DNA of 64,000 nt from Auriscalpium vulgare (taxonomy: Eukaryota; Basidiomycota; Agaricomycetes; Russulales; Auriscalpiaceae), in the NCBI GenBank assembly GCA_019915015.1, contig JAHBBC010000022.1, positions 1 through 64,000 of the forward strand. Reading direction: 5' to 3'. Below, one piece after another: positions 29,132-41,325 of the stretch. Positions within the stretch are counted from its first letter, which is position 1. The number at the start of each line of letters is the position of its first letter. A program made the position numbers and the translations under genes. The notes below the pieces were generated by a model. That model saw only the letters and a list, made by a program, of their open reading frames with translations, did not search any database and had not been told where the DNA came from.

Positions 29132-31633
29132 ATGTTCGTCAACGCCAGTGTCGAGTCCCCGGATATACGTTTTGTTCTCGCCTCATCGCACGCATCGGCC
29201 GCCAGCATGGTCCACGACAAAGACGACGCCAGTCTCTTTATGTCTGCCACCACCCCGTGGCTTGCTTTCTACGACGACTGCAACGCACCGCTCTCCTGCG
29301 ACATACCCATTCCGGAGGACGTCGCCATCCCAGGTCTGCCCTCGGCCAAGCTCAAGGCGCCCGTCATCGATCCAGCACGCGTGTACCCGTCTCCACCCTT
29401 GACGCATTCCGAGCCCAAACGCACAGTCCCACTCCCAGCTCTCAGTGAGACCACGCACCGCACACGTCTTACCCACTCAATCCGCATGGATGACGCAGAC
29501 CATCACGACCCTTCGCGACCCGACGACGACCGGCCGTCCTACGCCCTTCCGCCCTACGTTGCCGTCCACGACCTGCCGCTTTCTCCCCCAGCCACGCTTT
29601 CCGTCCCTTTCCAGCCCCTTCCCGAGACTGGTGCACACTCGCCACGCGACGACGACGAGGACGAGCGCCCTCGCCACGCACCTCACCCGGCTGGCCATAA
29701 CGAACTCTGCCAGCCCGAGCTCGCCCTCTGGGCCCCGCTCTCTCCGCCTTGGTTGGATGACGAGTGCCACGCAGACCTTGGATCCGATGCGCCGGGTGCG
29801 CGCGGATCTGCCCTGCCGTCGCGATCCCCGGTCTCCTCTCCTCGGCGGCCGGCCGCAATGGACGAAGAGGGCGCGGAGGGCGACGTGGGCGCGCCACAGG
29901 ACGTGCAAGCTGCGCGTGCCACACACGTTGCGGATTGGGCGCAGTATAAAGCTTCCGATTACGCCCCGCCCTTTCTCCCACCTCTCTCCCCGACCGCAAC
30001 GATCGCAGACATGTCCGAGTTTGGAGACCAAGCGGGTCCGAGCACTGGTCACGGCACGCTGTCTTTTGACAGTGGTGCCCGGGCCTTTGATCGGCCTGAT
30101 TCTCAGGCCTCAGCGAAGCACCCCTTGAGCTATGACGCCCACCCTGTGGAGGACTCATTATCACCCTTGGACTCGTCTGGAGAGATGCAGACAGGGTTCC
30201 CGCGTGCGGAGAAGCGGATGAGGTACTATTCCGAGGGTCAGGTCGAAGCGCAGGGGTTCTTTGACGGATATAACGAAGGTGCCACAACCAGACGGTCCTT
30301 CTCGGCTGGTACATCGCATGGCGCTGGACCCAGTCGACTGCTTTCTCATGACCTATTTCCTAGCCCAAGCTCGCTAACCCCCCTCCAAGAAAGCGAGTCC
30401 GACTTCTTCCTCAGCTCCCCCGCGGCCATGCTTCACGAGCTGGAGGAAGACGAACCACGAGAGTCCCTCAATTTTTTCCCGTCATCGCCTCGCCACAGCG
30501 CAGGACGACTTCCAGGGTTGTTTGGCGATGATGACGCCATGGACGTGGACGACAGCTCGCTCTCGTCTTTTCAATGGGACCCGCCACCACCGTCGTCACC
30601 TCGGCTATCCGGCCGACTAGATCTATTCGCCGACGACTTCAACGACATAGAGGGCCACTCTCCGTCCTCCCCGTCTCGCAGATACACTACGCCACTTCCA
30701 GAAGGCGACGATATCCTAATGAACGAGCCAGGTCGGTCATACTCCCCACCCGGCTCGCCACGCCTTCTGTCGTTCCCCGGCGTAGAAACGGATGACGACC
30801 TCATCCAAGTCGAGCGTCTCCCCTCCAGCGAGCCCAGTATCAATCTTAATCTCAGTCCCGAGCCCAACTCGCTCGGCCTCACCGTCCCTATCGCACCCGC
30901 GTCCGACGCGGCAGAGCTTGTCGACGAGCGTCCGCCGAACCTGGATTTCTCCACAACTGCGCGTGACCGTGGCGACCCCGAGCAGCTCGAGAACCTGTTC
31001 GCCTTTCGGCGGCGTACGTGGAACGCCGAGCGTGAATGGAAGCGCAAGCAGGTGGAGCTCGCTGGCGAGGCGCGACGCCTCGCCGTTCCGCTCCAGGCGA
31101 ACATCCTCGTTCCGGGCGCGCTCAACATCTCCGTGCCCGGCACACTACCGGACTTCGACGAGCGCGGGTGGGCGAGTGGCGACGTGCCGCAGGACGTGCT
31201 CGAAGAGCCCGCAGCGGCTGCGCAGGCGGAGGAAGACGCAGAGGAGGCGCAGCGCGCGCACCTGCTCGCGCTGCGCCGCCGCGAACTCCAGATCACCGAG
31301 ACGCAGCGCGCGGTTGCGCGCGATCGCCGGCGTGCCCTCAAGGAGCGCGGCCGCGAGATCGATGGGTTGCTCACCCTGAAGCTCAAGGAGACGCCTGAGA
31401 GCGAGGCAGACGCCGCGCCGTCCGGGCCGGATGCGCCGACGCCGACGAAGCCGCCGAGCGGCCCGAAGTTCACGAGCATGCCGAACCTCGTCGCGAGCAT
31501 GACGCTGAAGCGCAGAAATTCGCAGCGCCCGCTCACGCGCCGCAAGACTGCGCGTTCATATTCCAAGTCATCCTTGTTTCACTCTGACGAGAAGGAGGAG
31601 GAGGAAGAGGACGACGATGAAATGGAGGAGTAG
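29132..31633 (+). CDS. Large intrinsically disordered protein of unknown function
   Basis: A single uninterrupted frame from the ATG at 29132 (MFVNASVESPDIRF) to TAG at 31631 encodes 833 residues. The frame is open further upstream, but without an ATG. The protein is rich in Ser, Pro and Asp and has many SP/TP sites (SPPLTHSEP, SPPATLSVP, SSPSRRYTTPLPE), acidic MDVDD boxes and LSPEPNSLGL. A helical, Arg/Glu-rich part (about residues 625-750) contains FRRRTWNAEREWKRKQVEL and LALRRRELQITETQRAVARD and could form a coiled coil. The C-terminus has SMPNLVASMTLKRRNSQRPL, a basic patch and an acidic tail ending EEEEDDDEMEE. The pattern suggests a regulatory phosphoprotein, nuclear or cytoskeletal, but no domain is recognised. 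Absence of introns over 2.5 kb is unusual in this window. Confidence 0.75.
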   Translation: MFVNASVESPDIRFVLASSHASAASMVHDKDDASLFMSATTPWLAFYDDCNAPLSCDIPIPEDVAIPGLPSAKLKAPVIDPARVYPSPPLTHSEPKRTVPLPALSETTHRTRLTHSIRMDDADHHDPSRPDDDRPSYALPPYVAVHDLPLSPPATLSVPFQPLPETGAHSPRDDDEDERPRHAPHPAGHNELCQPELALWAPLSPPWLDDECHADLGSDAPGARGSALPSRSPVSSPRRPAAMDEEGAEGDVGAPQDVQAARATHVADWAQYKASDYAPPFLPPLSPTATIADMSEFGDQAGPSTGHGTLSFDSGARAFDRPDSQASAKHPLSYDAHPVEDSLSPLDSSGEMQTGFPRAEKRMRYYSEGQVEAQGFFDGYNEGATTRRSFSAGTSHGAGPSRLLSHDLFPSPSSLTPLQESESDFFLSSPAAMLHELEEDEPRESLNFFPSSPRHSAGRLPGLFGDDDAMDVDDSSLSSFQWDPPPPSSPRLSGRLDLFADDFNDIEGHSPSSPSRRYTTPLPEGDDILMNEPGRSYSPPGSPRLLSFPGVETDDDLIQVERLPSSEPSINLNLSPEPNSLGLTVPIAPASDAAELVDERPPNLDFSTTARDRGDPEQLENLFAFRRRTWNAEREWKRKQVELAGEARRLAVPLQANILVPGALNISVPGTLPDFDERGWASGDVPQDVLEEPAAAAQAEEDAEEAQRAHLLALRRRELQITETQRAVARDRRRALKERGREIDGLLTLKLKETPESEADAAPSGPDAPTPTKPPSGPKFTSMPNLVASMTLKRRNSQRPLTRRKTARSYSKSSLFHSDEKEEEEEDDDEMEE

Positions 31634-32665
31634 GGCGTCTCGGAGTGGATGGTGTGGGATCTCGGTATGTCGTTTGAGTTGAGCAGGGGGGCGTCTGGCA
31701 GGGCTGGTCCTTCGTTGGCGTCTGCGAGGTCGCCCCGCTGCTACTGCCATCCTTGGACTTCGGACTGATTGCGTGCCTACGACAGGACTTATCGCGAGGC
31801 GGCGGTATCGGTGTACAGTAATATCCCCATGCGTTTCACTTGTAGCATTATCCTCGTCAACGTCATACCCCTTCATGGAATATACTGCTTGTTTGCTTTG
31901 CTTGTTCATGCATTTGTTCTGCCACGGCAGGTGTTGGAGTAGCAGACGTATACATTCTGTTACAGCACATTTGTCGTGATCTTCTTCTACAACAACATAG
32001 CGATTGGAAATACGGGGTGTCAGGTAAGTGAATTGGCACAGACACTGAGACGGCTGCATTTCGACAGGATGAAGTTAAAAGAGCCCTCGAAGTTTTGAGC
32101 GGACAAGATCGCATATATCTGATAAGATTAGGTGGCGCGTTATACTCTGAGTCGGGCACGAGGTCCCTCGCCGAGGGCTACCTTTCTACTCTGACATTAT
32201 TCTACTCGAGATCTGGATTCTGCCTCGGGGAGGATACCGAGGCTCGACGCTTCAAGTCAAACGTCAACACCACAGTTCTTCCTTCAAGCTTCATGCTTCA
32301 AGCTGCAAGCTGAACGCTGAACGCGTCCGCGTCAGGACCACCGCCGTCCTTCCGCTGGCGTTAGTTCTCCATCAACTCGTGCAATGATACCCAAGGTAGG
32401 AGCTAACTTCATATGCCTCGCACTTACTTATCTCCTTTTGAACAGTGGCAAATTCGAATGGCAATTGTCTGTCTCTACTTCGCCGATGCCCACAAAGCAA
32501 GAAGGCCCGCTCGCTAAACCCATCTCCGACTAGCGACCCTGACGCGATGTCGTGGAGGCGACACTATCCCCGCCTTCTTTCCCCAACCGTGCACAGTCTT
32601 CAAGCTAGAAAAGTCAGCTGGAGTGCACCTCATGCGTGCTAATCCCTTCACTCCACGCAACGACA
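31634..32665. other. Spacer before MFS C
   Basis: Contains the 3' region of the disordered-protein gene and the MFS C promoter. No supported gene. TCAAGCTTCATGCTTCAAGC near 32283-32303 contains a small direct and inverted repeat of unknown meaning. Confidence 0.45.
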
Positions 32666-34748
32666 ATGTCCCCACCGACCACAGAGTCCTCGCCTCTATT
32701 GGGCAGTGAGCGCACGCCTCTGCTACCTGACGGTGAGGCCGATGGGTATGGTACGACGGACGCGCCAGCAAAGCTGGTGTATCAGCGTTTCACACCCGCA
32801 CGGAAGCGGGCAATCGTTGCCCTTGTGTCTGTGTCCGGGCTCGTCCCATGTGCGTAAATAGTAATACGCATCTCTGCGAGGCAACTAACCAATCTGCGTC
32901 CCACGGGCATAGTTTTTGTTTATGGGTCGTTCGTACCATCGATACCAGATCTTGCCCGGGAGTTTGATTCTACTGGGCCAATTATCAAGTATGCCACTGT
33001 GAGCCGTACTTTGCGGCTATTTACTGACGTTCGATGCTCCAGTTTGTCCGTGAGCCTTTCAGTTCTAGTCGGTTCGATTGGAACGCTCACATGGGGAACT
33101 TACTCTGGCTTCTGTGAGCTCCATACCCGATTCCTTCCTACCTGCCCCACGTCGCTCATAGAATTCCTAGATGGACGTCGGCCCATCTTCCTGTGCTCCC
33201 TTCCTATCTTCACCCTCGCATCTCTCGGCGTCTGCTTTGCGCACTCAGTCCCACAGCTTATTGCGTGGCGCGTCGTCCAGGCGTTCGGCGTGGGCGGCAG
33301 CGTGTCTGTCGGCGCGGCGGTGATTGGCGATATATATAGGCTTGAGGAACGAGGGCAGGCAATGGGCGTGTTTTACGGTGTAAGCGCACTTCCCCTCTCC
33401 ATATGCTTTCCCCATTTCTGATGCCTGTCAGTCTTGCCTCGTCGGCCCTGCACTTGCCCCTCTCGCAGGCGGCCTCGCCGCGCACTACGCCTCGTGGCGC
33501 GTCATGCAGGTCGCGTTCTTCGTCATCGGGCTCGCGCTGCTCGCGGGCATGTACCCGTGGCTTCCCGAGACAAGCCACCCGAACATGCGTGGAATCGACA
33601 AGCTTCACGGAGAATGCCAGGAAGACACACAGCAGGCACGATGGGTTTGGGTAAACCCATTTGGGGGCGTGGCGCTGCTGAAGAGTCCGAATGTGTTGGG
33701 TCTGGTAAGTCATCGTTATCGGTGTGCTGTGTGGATTGACCGTTTGACGATGTCGAAATTGGTGTTAAGTGCCTCGTGGGCTCGACGGTGATGGCTACGG
33801 ACTACGGTGAGTGCAGCGTCGAGCCTCATGCCCAATGTATGACGCTGAGATTTACCTTCTTGACCAAGTGCTGCTCATACCTCTATCGTATACCATTGTA
33901 CGGCCTTCCTTTGCTGGAGATGTGCTGACGCTCACCCTGCTGTGGGCAGGGCGCGCGTTATGGGATAACCAACGAAGCACTCATCGGCGTGCTCTTCCTC
34001 CCGTCTGGCTTGGGCAATATGAGTACGCTCGACATCTATTCATTTCATCAGCATCCCCCTTACAATTGGATTACCTAGTCGGTGCTCCCATATTTGGGCG
34101 TATATCAGACCACATCGTCGTCGCATTGCGCAAGAGACGCGGCGGAGTCTGGCAGCCCGAGGATCGCCTGCGCGGCGCGTTCCTCAGCTTGCTCTTTCTC
34201 GTCCCGACATCCGTGCTTATATGCGGCTTTGCGACGCGCTACATTGGAGGCGCGGCTGGGATCGCCGTGAACATCGTCGGGCTATTTTTAAATGGAATCG
34301 GGGTACGTACAAGTTGGTGCTTAGATCTTAAGGGTGGTCTGATAGCGTCGTGTTTGGCTCAGGTGGTCGGAGTCTTGACACCGAGCTTGACGTACTACGT
34401 CGACATCGGGAACACGCAAAGCGCGGAGATTGTTGCAGTGACCAGGTGTGCTCGCTCGCAGTTATATCCCCGGCCCGTACATCCTAACATTGCATCGTCA
34501 GTGCGCTTCGCGGCGGGCTCATCGCCGTGTCGACCGCCGTGTCTCTCCCGCTCATCAACAGGATCGGCTTCCTCCCGACGACAGCTTTATTCGCGGGTCT
34601 TGCATGGCTCGGCGCTGCGTATGTCATTTCGGTCGATCTAGGTGAAGGTTTTACTCACTAGGGTCGGCGCAGGGGCATGTGGATGATCATTCGGTACGGA
34701 AATCGCATGCGCACGTGGGTGGACGTTGGGCACACAGCACCAACATGA
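32666..34748 (+). CDS. MFS transporter C (DHA1 type), intact
   Basis: Start ATG at 32666 (MSPPTTESSPLLGSERTPLL); stop TGA at 34746-34748. It carries two dileucine-like sites at its N-terminus (ESSPLL and ERTPLL). Exons can be joined in phase throughout: VPSIPDLAREFDSTGPIIK, YGRRPIFLCSLPIF, GDIYRLEERGQAMGVFYG, CLVGPALAPLAGGLAAHYA, WLPETSHPNMRGIDKLHGEC, WVWVNPFGGVALLKSPNVLG, YGITNEALIGVLFLPSGLGN, VGAPIFGRISDHIVVALRKR and the last exon RYGNRMRTWVDVGHTAPT. The GRISDH loop with following RKRRGG is the MFS motif A type between helices. No shared CTTCATAWAAGG promoter block was seen, unlike A, D and E. Confidence 0.9.
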
Positions 34749-35013
34749 ATTGATCATCGAGATGGGTCGCAGACGTAAATTATGCTGCTGTGTTGCCGTG
34801 GTGCGTATAAACTAATGCGAAGTCCTTCACATTTTTCATGTATATTGATGAGATGTACTGACTGCGAAAGAACAAAACCTGAGTACGCGTTGTGCATACA
34901 TTCTATTAACTGCAGACATAACCTGATGTTATAAGACAACATATCGAGAGATAAATACAGATGTCCGGTAAGCATATCGAGGATAGATGACCATAGCTTG
35001 CGAGCCGTTGGCT
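34749..35013. other. Convergent intergenic region
   Basis: Short AT-richer region between the 3' ends of MFS C and the C2 gene, expected to hold both polyadenylation regions. No gene. Confidence 0.4.
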
Positions 35014-36539
35014 TCACTGCGGAGGTGGCAGCCCACCCTCTTCTGCGGGCGCATCAATGCTCGCTTCAGATGACATGCTGTCAGTGCGATGCGAAGATGC
35101 GTGATATGACAGCGTCTCTACACCCTCCTGACTATGCGGCTGCAGCTCCTCCTGCTTCACACCGCGGAACTTCAATGCATACTCCCGACACGCCTCCCTG
35201 CTCGATTTGAGCTCCGGGTCCTCGTGGTCCAGCGCGTAGATACTGAACCCCGGAAAGTTGTACTCCAGCAGCTCCTTAAGCTGCGGCAGCACGCCCTTGT
35301 CCGGCGAATACGTCCCGGAGTTGTTGTCGATCACGAGCTCCCAGGCGGTCGCATCGTCCGGCGTGTCCTCGCTGAACGCGGCCCACCCGCCGCGCGGGCG
35401 CGGGTGGAACTCGCCGCTGTAGCGCACGGTCTCCGCGCACGCGGCGTGGAGCGCGTGCTTGGACGCAAAGTCGACGAAAAATGCGGCGCCCGTCTCGCTG
35501 AAGCGCAGCGACTCGTCGTCGCACGAGATGATGTACGTGTACACGGCGGGCTTGACGCGGTGCGGCACGGGCGCGCGGCTCCCCATCGCCTGCTTGCCAC
35601 CGCAGAGCAGCGCCATGATATCGCTGGGCTGCGTGATCGTCCCGAAGCCGTTGCGCGTGCTCCGTGCGTAGAGGAGGCGGTGGCCCGCTTGGATGCCGGA
35701 GCGCACGGCGAGCGCAGAGGGCCCGGACCCGAAGATGGACTGCGCGGCCTTGTAGTTGCGGTTCCAGGGCTGCACGGTGTCTCCGAAGAACATGTGCACG
35801 CCCTTGACGTAGATCTTCCAGGTGGAGTAGAGCCGCTCGTCATTGATGTTGGTGAGACGGCCGACGGTGGGGGAGAAGTGGCGCGTGAAATGGATGGGCC
35901 CGTCAAATGTGTAGGGGGGACAGCGTTCGAGATCGGCGTCAGGTTTCTTGGACTCGATCTGCACGGAAGGAGGTTAGGGCGGTTATCAGTCTCGCAGCGC
36001 GATGCGGCGGCGCACCTTCAACCAAAACGTCCCGTTCGTCCGCTTGAAGATAGGACCCTCTATCTCCACCTCCTTCGCACCTGGAGATACCGACGTTGTG
36101 AATTTGCCGATGTTGTCATCCGTGACCTGGCCATCGTCCTTGTCCATTACTTGGACGTGCAACGATGCGGTCGTCGGCACGTTCTTGACATACCACGTCG
36201 CGTTCCACACAGGCTTCTGCGTGCCGCGCTGTACGGTGGATCTACAGATACGTCAGCACACGCCGCGAATAACCATGACGCATAAACGTACACGTATTTG
36301 ATGTTGTTGTCGAGGTGCGCGATGAAGTAGGGATCCGCAGTTCCGACTACGTCCATCTTCGGGATACCGGACGCGCCAATGAACTGGATGGTGAGGTCCA
36401 CATACTGAGTAGGGATGTCATTCTGCTGTGCGAAATCTTTCGTCTTGGACCTGATGTCGTGGACCTCGGTTTTCGCGCGAGACACGGCATCGTGCACTTT
36501 CTCGATGAGGCGCGACATGCTGCGTGGCCACTGGGTCAT
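35014..36539 (-). CDS. C2-domain protein with conserved C-terminal region
   Basis: Three exons (36539-36292, 36241-36016, 35958-35014) join in phase to 472 residues; an alternative start, MSRLIEKVHD, lies 7 codons downstream. Residues of about 30-145 form a C2 domain: YVDLTIQFIGASGIPKMDVV, GTADPYFIAHL, QKPVWNATW, LHVQVMDKDDGQVTDDNIG. The aspartates in the DPYF and MDKDD loops are those that bind calcium in C2 domains, so calcium-dependent membrane binding is plausible. The larger C-terminal part (ERCPPYTFDGPIHFTRHFSP, STWKIYVKGVHMFFGD, TYIISCDDESLRFSETGAAF, AWELVIDNNSGTYSPDKGVL, FPGFSIYALDHEDPEL) is a region I associate with fungal C2 proteins of unknown role. It reads like a single-copy housekeeping gene among expanded families. 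Confidence 0.88.
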
Positions 36540-37056
36540 ATGTTATTGCCCGAAGTCTATCCAGCACGAGCTTGGAACACACCTTCAACAGAAGATCGGA
36601 TAGTTGGCAGCACCGAGAGGTAGACTGCGAAGTCGCAAGGATTGGGCTCGGTCCCTCGGATGTGCGCTCGATTGACGCTCGATGCAGATGCTATACAATA
36701 GAATCGAGGACAATCAGTTCCGTATCCCGATAATGCTGTTGAGAGCTGAGCAGATGATATACGCACAACGGGATATCAAGAGGAGGTTTGTGAACAGGAG
36801 GTGAGGGGAGGATAACTTGCTAAATTCCTTTCGGAGCGGGACCACGCCGCGATGACGCGTCATTGATATCTGATTAGATTAGATTAGATGTAACACCGCT
36901 CGGCGCTTGGCGTTACCCCAGGGAGTAACATCAGCGCTTCATTTCTGCCTTCCTTTCTGTCTCACCAGCACCGTCGGAAGCCCAACTCATCTTCATATAA
37001 GGCAGCTCAGATGTACTCCCTGCGCGCTGACCTTCCTTTCTACCGCAGCGACGTCC
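36540..37056. promoter_or_regulatory. Divergent promoter region of the C2 gene and MFS D
   Basis: Holds both start regions. Contains a short ATTAG tandem run at 36871-36890 and the D core promoter. No gene is seen. Confidence 0.45.
36991..37020 (+). promoter_or_regulatory. MFS D core promoter (TATA-like)
   Basis: CTTCATATAAGGCAGCTCA followed by GATGTACTCCC, about 55 bases upstream of the D start. Nearly the same block precedes gene E (41266-41290) and a related one precedes A. Confidence 0.55.
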
Positions 37057-39129
37057 ATGAACACCACGCCGGCGTCCATGGAGTCTTCTCCTCTCTCCGT
37101 TGACGAGCGCGCGTCTTTGCTACCTGGCGCTGGGACAGAGGGATATGGTACTACGGAAGCGCATCTCCCGCAAGACGACGCTGTATATCAGCGGTTTTCG
37201 CCCGCGCGGAAGCGCGCAATTGTTGCCCTTCTGTCTGCCTCAGGACTTCTCCCATGTGCGTAAACGACCAGTCTGCGAGGCAACCAACTGACATGTTTCC
37301 TACAGTCTTTGTCTCCGGTTCATTTGTTCCATCAATACCAGAAGTAGCTCGGGAGTTTGATTCTACTGGGCCAGTCATCAAGTAGGTCGCTCGCTACGCC
37401 CCACATCGCACTTGTTTGCTGAGGTCGATGCCCAGTTTGGCAGTGAGCCTCTCGATCCTATGCGAATCTATTGGAACGATCGTATGGGCGACATACGCTG
37501 GCTTTTGTGAGCTCATAGAGGATCCCAACACACCTGTTCCACCGCCACTCACCACAGCCGTAGACGGTCGCCGGCCCATCTACCTGTCATCACTTCCTAT
37601 CTTCGCGCTCGCATCGCTCGGTGTCTCCTCTGCACGTTCTGTCCCACAGCTCCTAACGTGGCGCATCGCTCAGGCGTTCGGCGTGGGTGGCGCCCTTTCC
37701 GTAGGTGCTGCGGTAATTGGTGACATATATAGGCTTGAGGAACGTGGACAGGCAATGGGCGTCTTTTTCGGGGTGAGCGCCCTCAGTCGTCTACACTTAC
37801 TCCTTACTCATGGTCTATCATTGGCAATACTTATGACAGTGCTGTCTAATTGGCCCTGCGATTGCCCCTCTCGCCGGCGGCCTCGCCGCGCACTACGCCT
37901 CGTGGCGCTTCATGCAGTTCGCGTTCTTCGTTGTCGGGCTTGCGCTCGTCGCTTGCATGTACGCGTGGCTTCCCGAGACGAGCCACCCGCATGCGCGAGG
38001 GATCGACAACCTTCATGCGCAGGGCGCAAAGCAAGCACGGTGGGTGTGGGTAAACCCTTTTGGTGGCGTGGCGCTGCTGAAGAGTCCGAATGTGCTGGGT
38101 CTGGTGAGTGCCACGTTTTCCGATCCTAGCGGGTCTGATGCTGTTCTTAGTGCCTTGTTACGTCGGCGGTGCTGACCACGGACTACGGTGAGCGCTGCAC
38201 CGAGTATCATGTACATGTATGACGCTAATATTCCCGTTCACCACCCAGTGCTGCTCATACCTCTATCATACACCATCGTACGCACGTTCCATTGCTGAAG
38301 ATGTATCGATGGTCACACTCTAACGAATAGGGTGCGCGCTATGGGATAACCAATGAGGCTGTCATTGGAGCGCTTTTCCTCCCTTCGGGCCTTGGCAACA
38401 TGAGTACGCCGCAACTATTCTTCCTACATCTGCATTTTTCTTGACAACGTACTTAGTCAGCGCTCCCCTCTTCGGACGCATCTCTGACCGCATCGTCGTC
38501 ACAATGCGCAAGAGACGTGGCGGCGTCTGGCTGCCGGAGGACAGGCTACGCGGCGGATACCTCAGCGCCCTTTTCCTCGTCCCCACCTCCGTTCTCCTAT
38601 GTGGCTTCGCCACGCGCTACGTTGGAGGCGCACCGGGGATCATCTTGAATGTCATAGGACTGCTGTTGAATGGGATCGGTGTACGTGTGATGATTTTCCT
38701 GGATTATGTCAATGCCAGTGTGACGACCCTCATGTATATCTCAGGTGGTTGGCGTCTTGTCCCCGAGCTCGACGTACTACGTTGACATCGCGCACACGCA
38801 GAGCGCTGAAATCACTGCAGTGACCAGGTGTGCTCTCTCGCAATCCTGTCTCCCCTGCATGCGTTCTCATTTAGCACTGCCAGCGCCCTACGCGGCACGC
38901 TCATAGCCCTTGCGACGGCCGCGGCTCTCCCGCTCATCAATGCCGTCGGCTTCCTCGAAACGACGGCCTTATCCGCGGCTCTTGCCTGGCTCGGCGCTGC
39001 GTATGTGACTTCTCTGGCATCAGCTTAGATCATCTTGCTCACCAGCTTTGTCGGCTCAGGGGCATGTGGATTATCATTCGGTATGGAGATCGTATGCGCG
39101 CATGGGCCGATATTGGATACACGGCATAA
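37057..39129 (+). CDS. MFS transporter D (DHA1 type), intact
   Basis: Start MNTTPASMESSPLSVDERAS at 37057 with an acidic dileucine (ERASLL); stop TAA at 39127-39129. Exons: YQRFSPARKRAIVALLSASG, FVSGSFVPSIPEVAREFDST, GRRPIYLSSLPIFALASLG, GDIYRLEERGQAMGVFFG, GPAIAPLAGGLAAHYASWRF, WLPETSHPHARGIDNLHAQG, YGITNEAVIGALFLPSGLGN, SAPLFGRISDRIVVTMRKR, SSTYYVDIAHTQSAEITAV-type segment, and RYGDRMRAWADIGYTA. Splice sites correspond with A and E, and D is the closest match to the disrupted gene A in the C-terminal exon (ALIALATAAALPLINA versus TLIALATAAALPLINA). It could therefore partly replace A's function. Confidence 0.9.
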
Positions 39130-41325
39130 GGATGACGGCGGCCCTTGCATCGTGACCAAACAAATGGCCTAGGCTTACTGTACACTGTGCGGGTTGAAAA
39201 GTACATTCATTCTGTCAGCACGACCTCGCTTTGATGTGTATTCAATTCCTTCGGAGAGCCCGGGCAGCCAAAGCGTCCAAGCCTGACAACCCACTATCCT
39301 CCATGCCCGCCCATCGTCCACGGTCTGACTCTTGACGTCCTAGGCCCTCATTATTCCGTCAATCGCTCCGGAGCCACAAAAAAGCCCGCACATTCGTGTC
39401 GCTTCAAGCGGGTGATGACCGAGGTTGATCCAGACGGCACGCGAGCATCGGCAGGGCATGCCAGGCTGCGCAAAATGGTCAACACAACAACCCGTCGTGT
39501 ATCGACAAACACGTGCGGTGTATGTACGAAGTTATCCCAGATGTTGTGGCTGGTCGATGAGCGACCATAGGTTTGCCTTTTCCTCTGTGCGGTAACCATT
39601 CGAGACACAGACGTTTTGAAACCTTATTACAGCGCTGACCACAGGTGTCTCAGCTCAGAGCTGTCGCTGTCGCGCAATCAACAATACAAATCCTCGCCGG
39701 ACGTTCTCCGCCCCATCAGGTACTGTTGACGTCCACGTTTAGCACGAGCCAATGATTGCGGGCTTCAAGATACGCACCACAGCCGGAATACCGACTAGGC
39801 AAGTCGTATTTACAAGCCGCCCGATTTCCGCTGCCGACGACGTTCACCTTGACAGCTTTGATTTGGTTTACCCCTGAGGCACATCGACGATGCTGCGAGC
39901 ATGCAGGGGGAGTACAGTAGTAGCTCAGCTCTATGGTGCACCTTGATAGACCTTGATAATAAGTCTGCGTGCGACCAGAAATCTGGGAAGTCTACGGCGC
40001 ACCTCAACCTAATGCTCGACACCTCTTCCACAAGCACCGTCCATAATCTTTCACATTGACCGCATGACCACTGTTGTGCTAACACCGCCCTCTCGAATGG
40101 TGGTCACGGTGCAGAACATTCGACACTGATTCGACACCAGAATGCCTAAGAGACATCCCTTGATGCGTCGTTGGTCATGCGACTGAACGGAGCAAGTTGT
40201 GCGTTGGCCTCTACGAACTGTACGCCTGCGACGAAGGGATTGGGATTGGGATGTATGCAAAGACGAAGCAGTACATACTGGACGGCAGCGTCGCAGCGAG
40301 TCTCAGTGGCGTCGGCTCGACCACGTGGCTATCTTTGGTTGAACCAAATAACACCGACGCTCGAGCCTCGAGCCGCAGTCGAGCTCGACGGTCACGATGT
40401 CCGAGTCGAGCTTTCCGGATCCAGAGTCTTGTCAATGTCGCTCGCTCCATACGCAATCTTGCTCTTATTCTGTCTCTGTCTCTCATGAGGATCTGACCGC
40501 GGCAAATAACCGACTAGATCGTCTTCAAGCTCTGCAAACAACTGGCTCAAGATAAACGCGACGTTCAGCTGTGACGATGGGTCATGCAGGTGCGTTTTGT
40601 GATGTCCACCGCCTCTGCACTAGTAGCTGAGGATCCATACATAGGTTCGGGCGGTATTCTTCCCATCCCCCTCGATTCGGACTCGCCATGCGTATTCTAC
40701 TGGTGCTCAGTCTACCCACGCAATTCACGCCATAAACGCTGCTCTGCAGGATTTGGTGGCATACTTGTGTTGCAAGCCGTGATGAAAAACCGCGCGAGCG
40801 TGCGATGGTTGATTGGCCGAGACTGATGTCAGCCAGAAATTACATGCACCTCGTACAACTCGTCCGTCTCCGCATCCTCCCTCACCATCTCATATCTTCT
40901 TAACTCTCCGATAGCGCAGCGTCCGTCATCGACAACATCTACGAGCGCAGCGCACCCATTGGCAGGAGGCCGAGCAGCACAAGCTTGCGTTAGGGGAAAA
41001 GTTTCCCAGCCGACTTTTGTTCAACATGGAGGTGCCTTTGAGTGCAGATGGCCCCTGGTCTCCCTAGCGCTTGAGTACCACGGGTTTTCCTATCCAAAGA
41101 ATGGTTTAATTCGTGCACAGTCCAGCCAGAGCACCTATCTTCGGGACAAATTAGCAGTGTCTCATTCGCCAGAACTAGACTGCTTACCTGCAGCTTCCGA
41201 CGGGCTTCGGCTAGACGCTCAGTGACACCCTATTCGCGCCCGCCTCCTTTCCTCTTCCGCGCTCTTCATAAAGGCAGCTCACATGTACTCCCAGCGCGTT
41301 CACCCTCCTTTCTTCAACGGCGAAC
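39130..41325. other. Spacer between MFS D and E
   Basis: No intact gene. 40160-40500 on the plus strand holds the relative of the fragment at 6343-6660 (frame reading ATERSKLCVGLYELYACDEG), followed by low-complexity sequence. The last 60 bases are the E promoter. Confidence 0.45.
41266..41290 (+). promoter_or_regulatory. MFS E core promoter (TATA-like)
   Basis: TTCATAAAGGCAGCTCACAT then GTACTCCCAGCGCG lies about 50 bases before the E start codon and matches the block before D, supporting duplication including the promoter. Confidence 0.55.

Noticed and set aside
29183..30314. Long minus-strand open frames opposite the 833-residue gene
   Set aside because: They are shadows of a GC-rich codon pattern on the other strand and lack motifs or splice support.
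36871..36890. ATTAG repeats as a possible telomere-like or origin signal
   Set aside because: Only about three units; chance microsatellite is sufficient.
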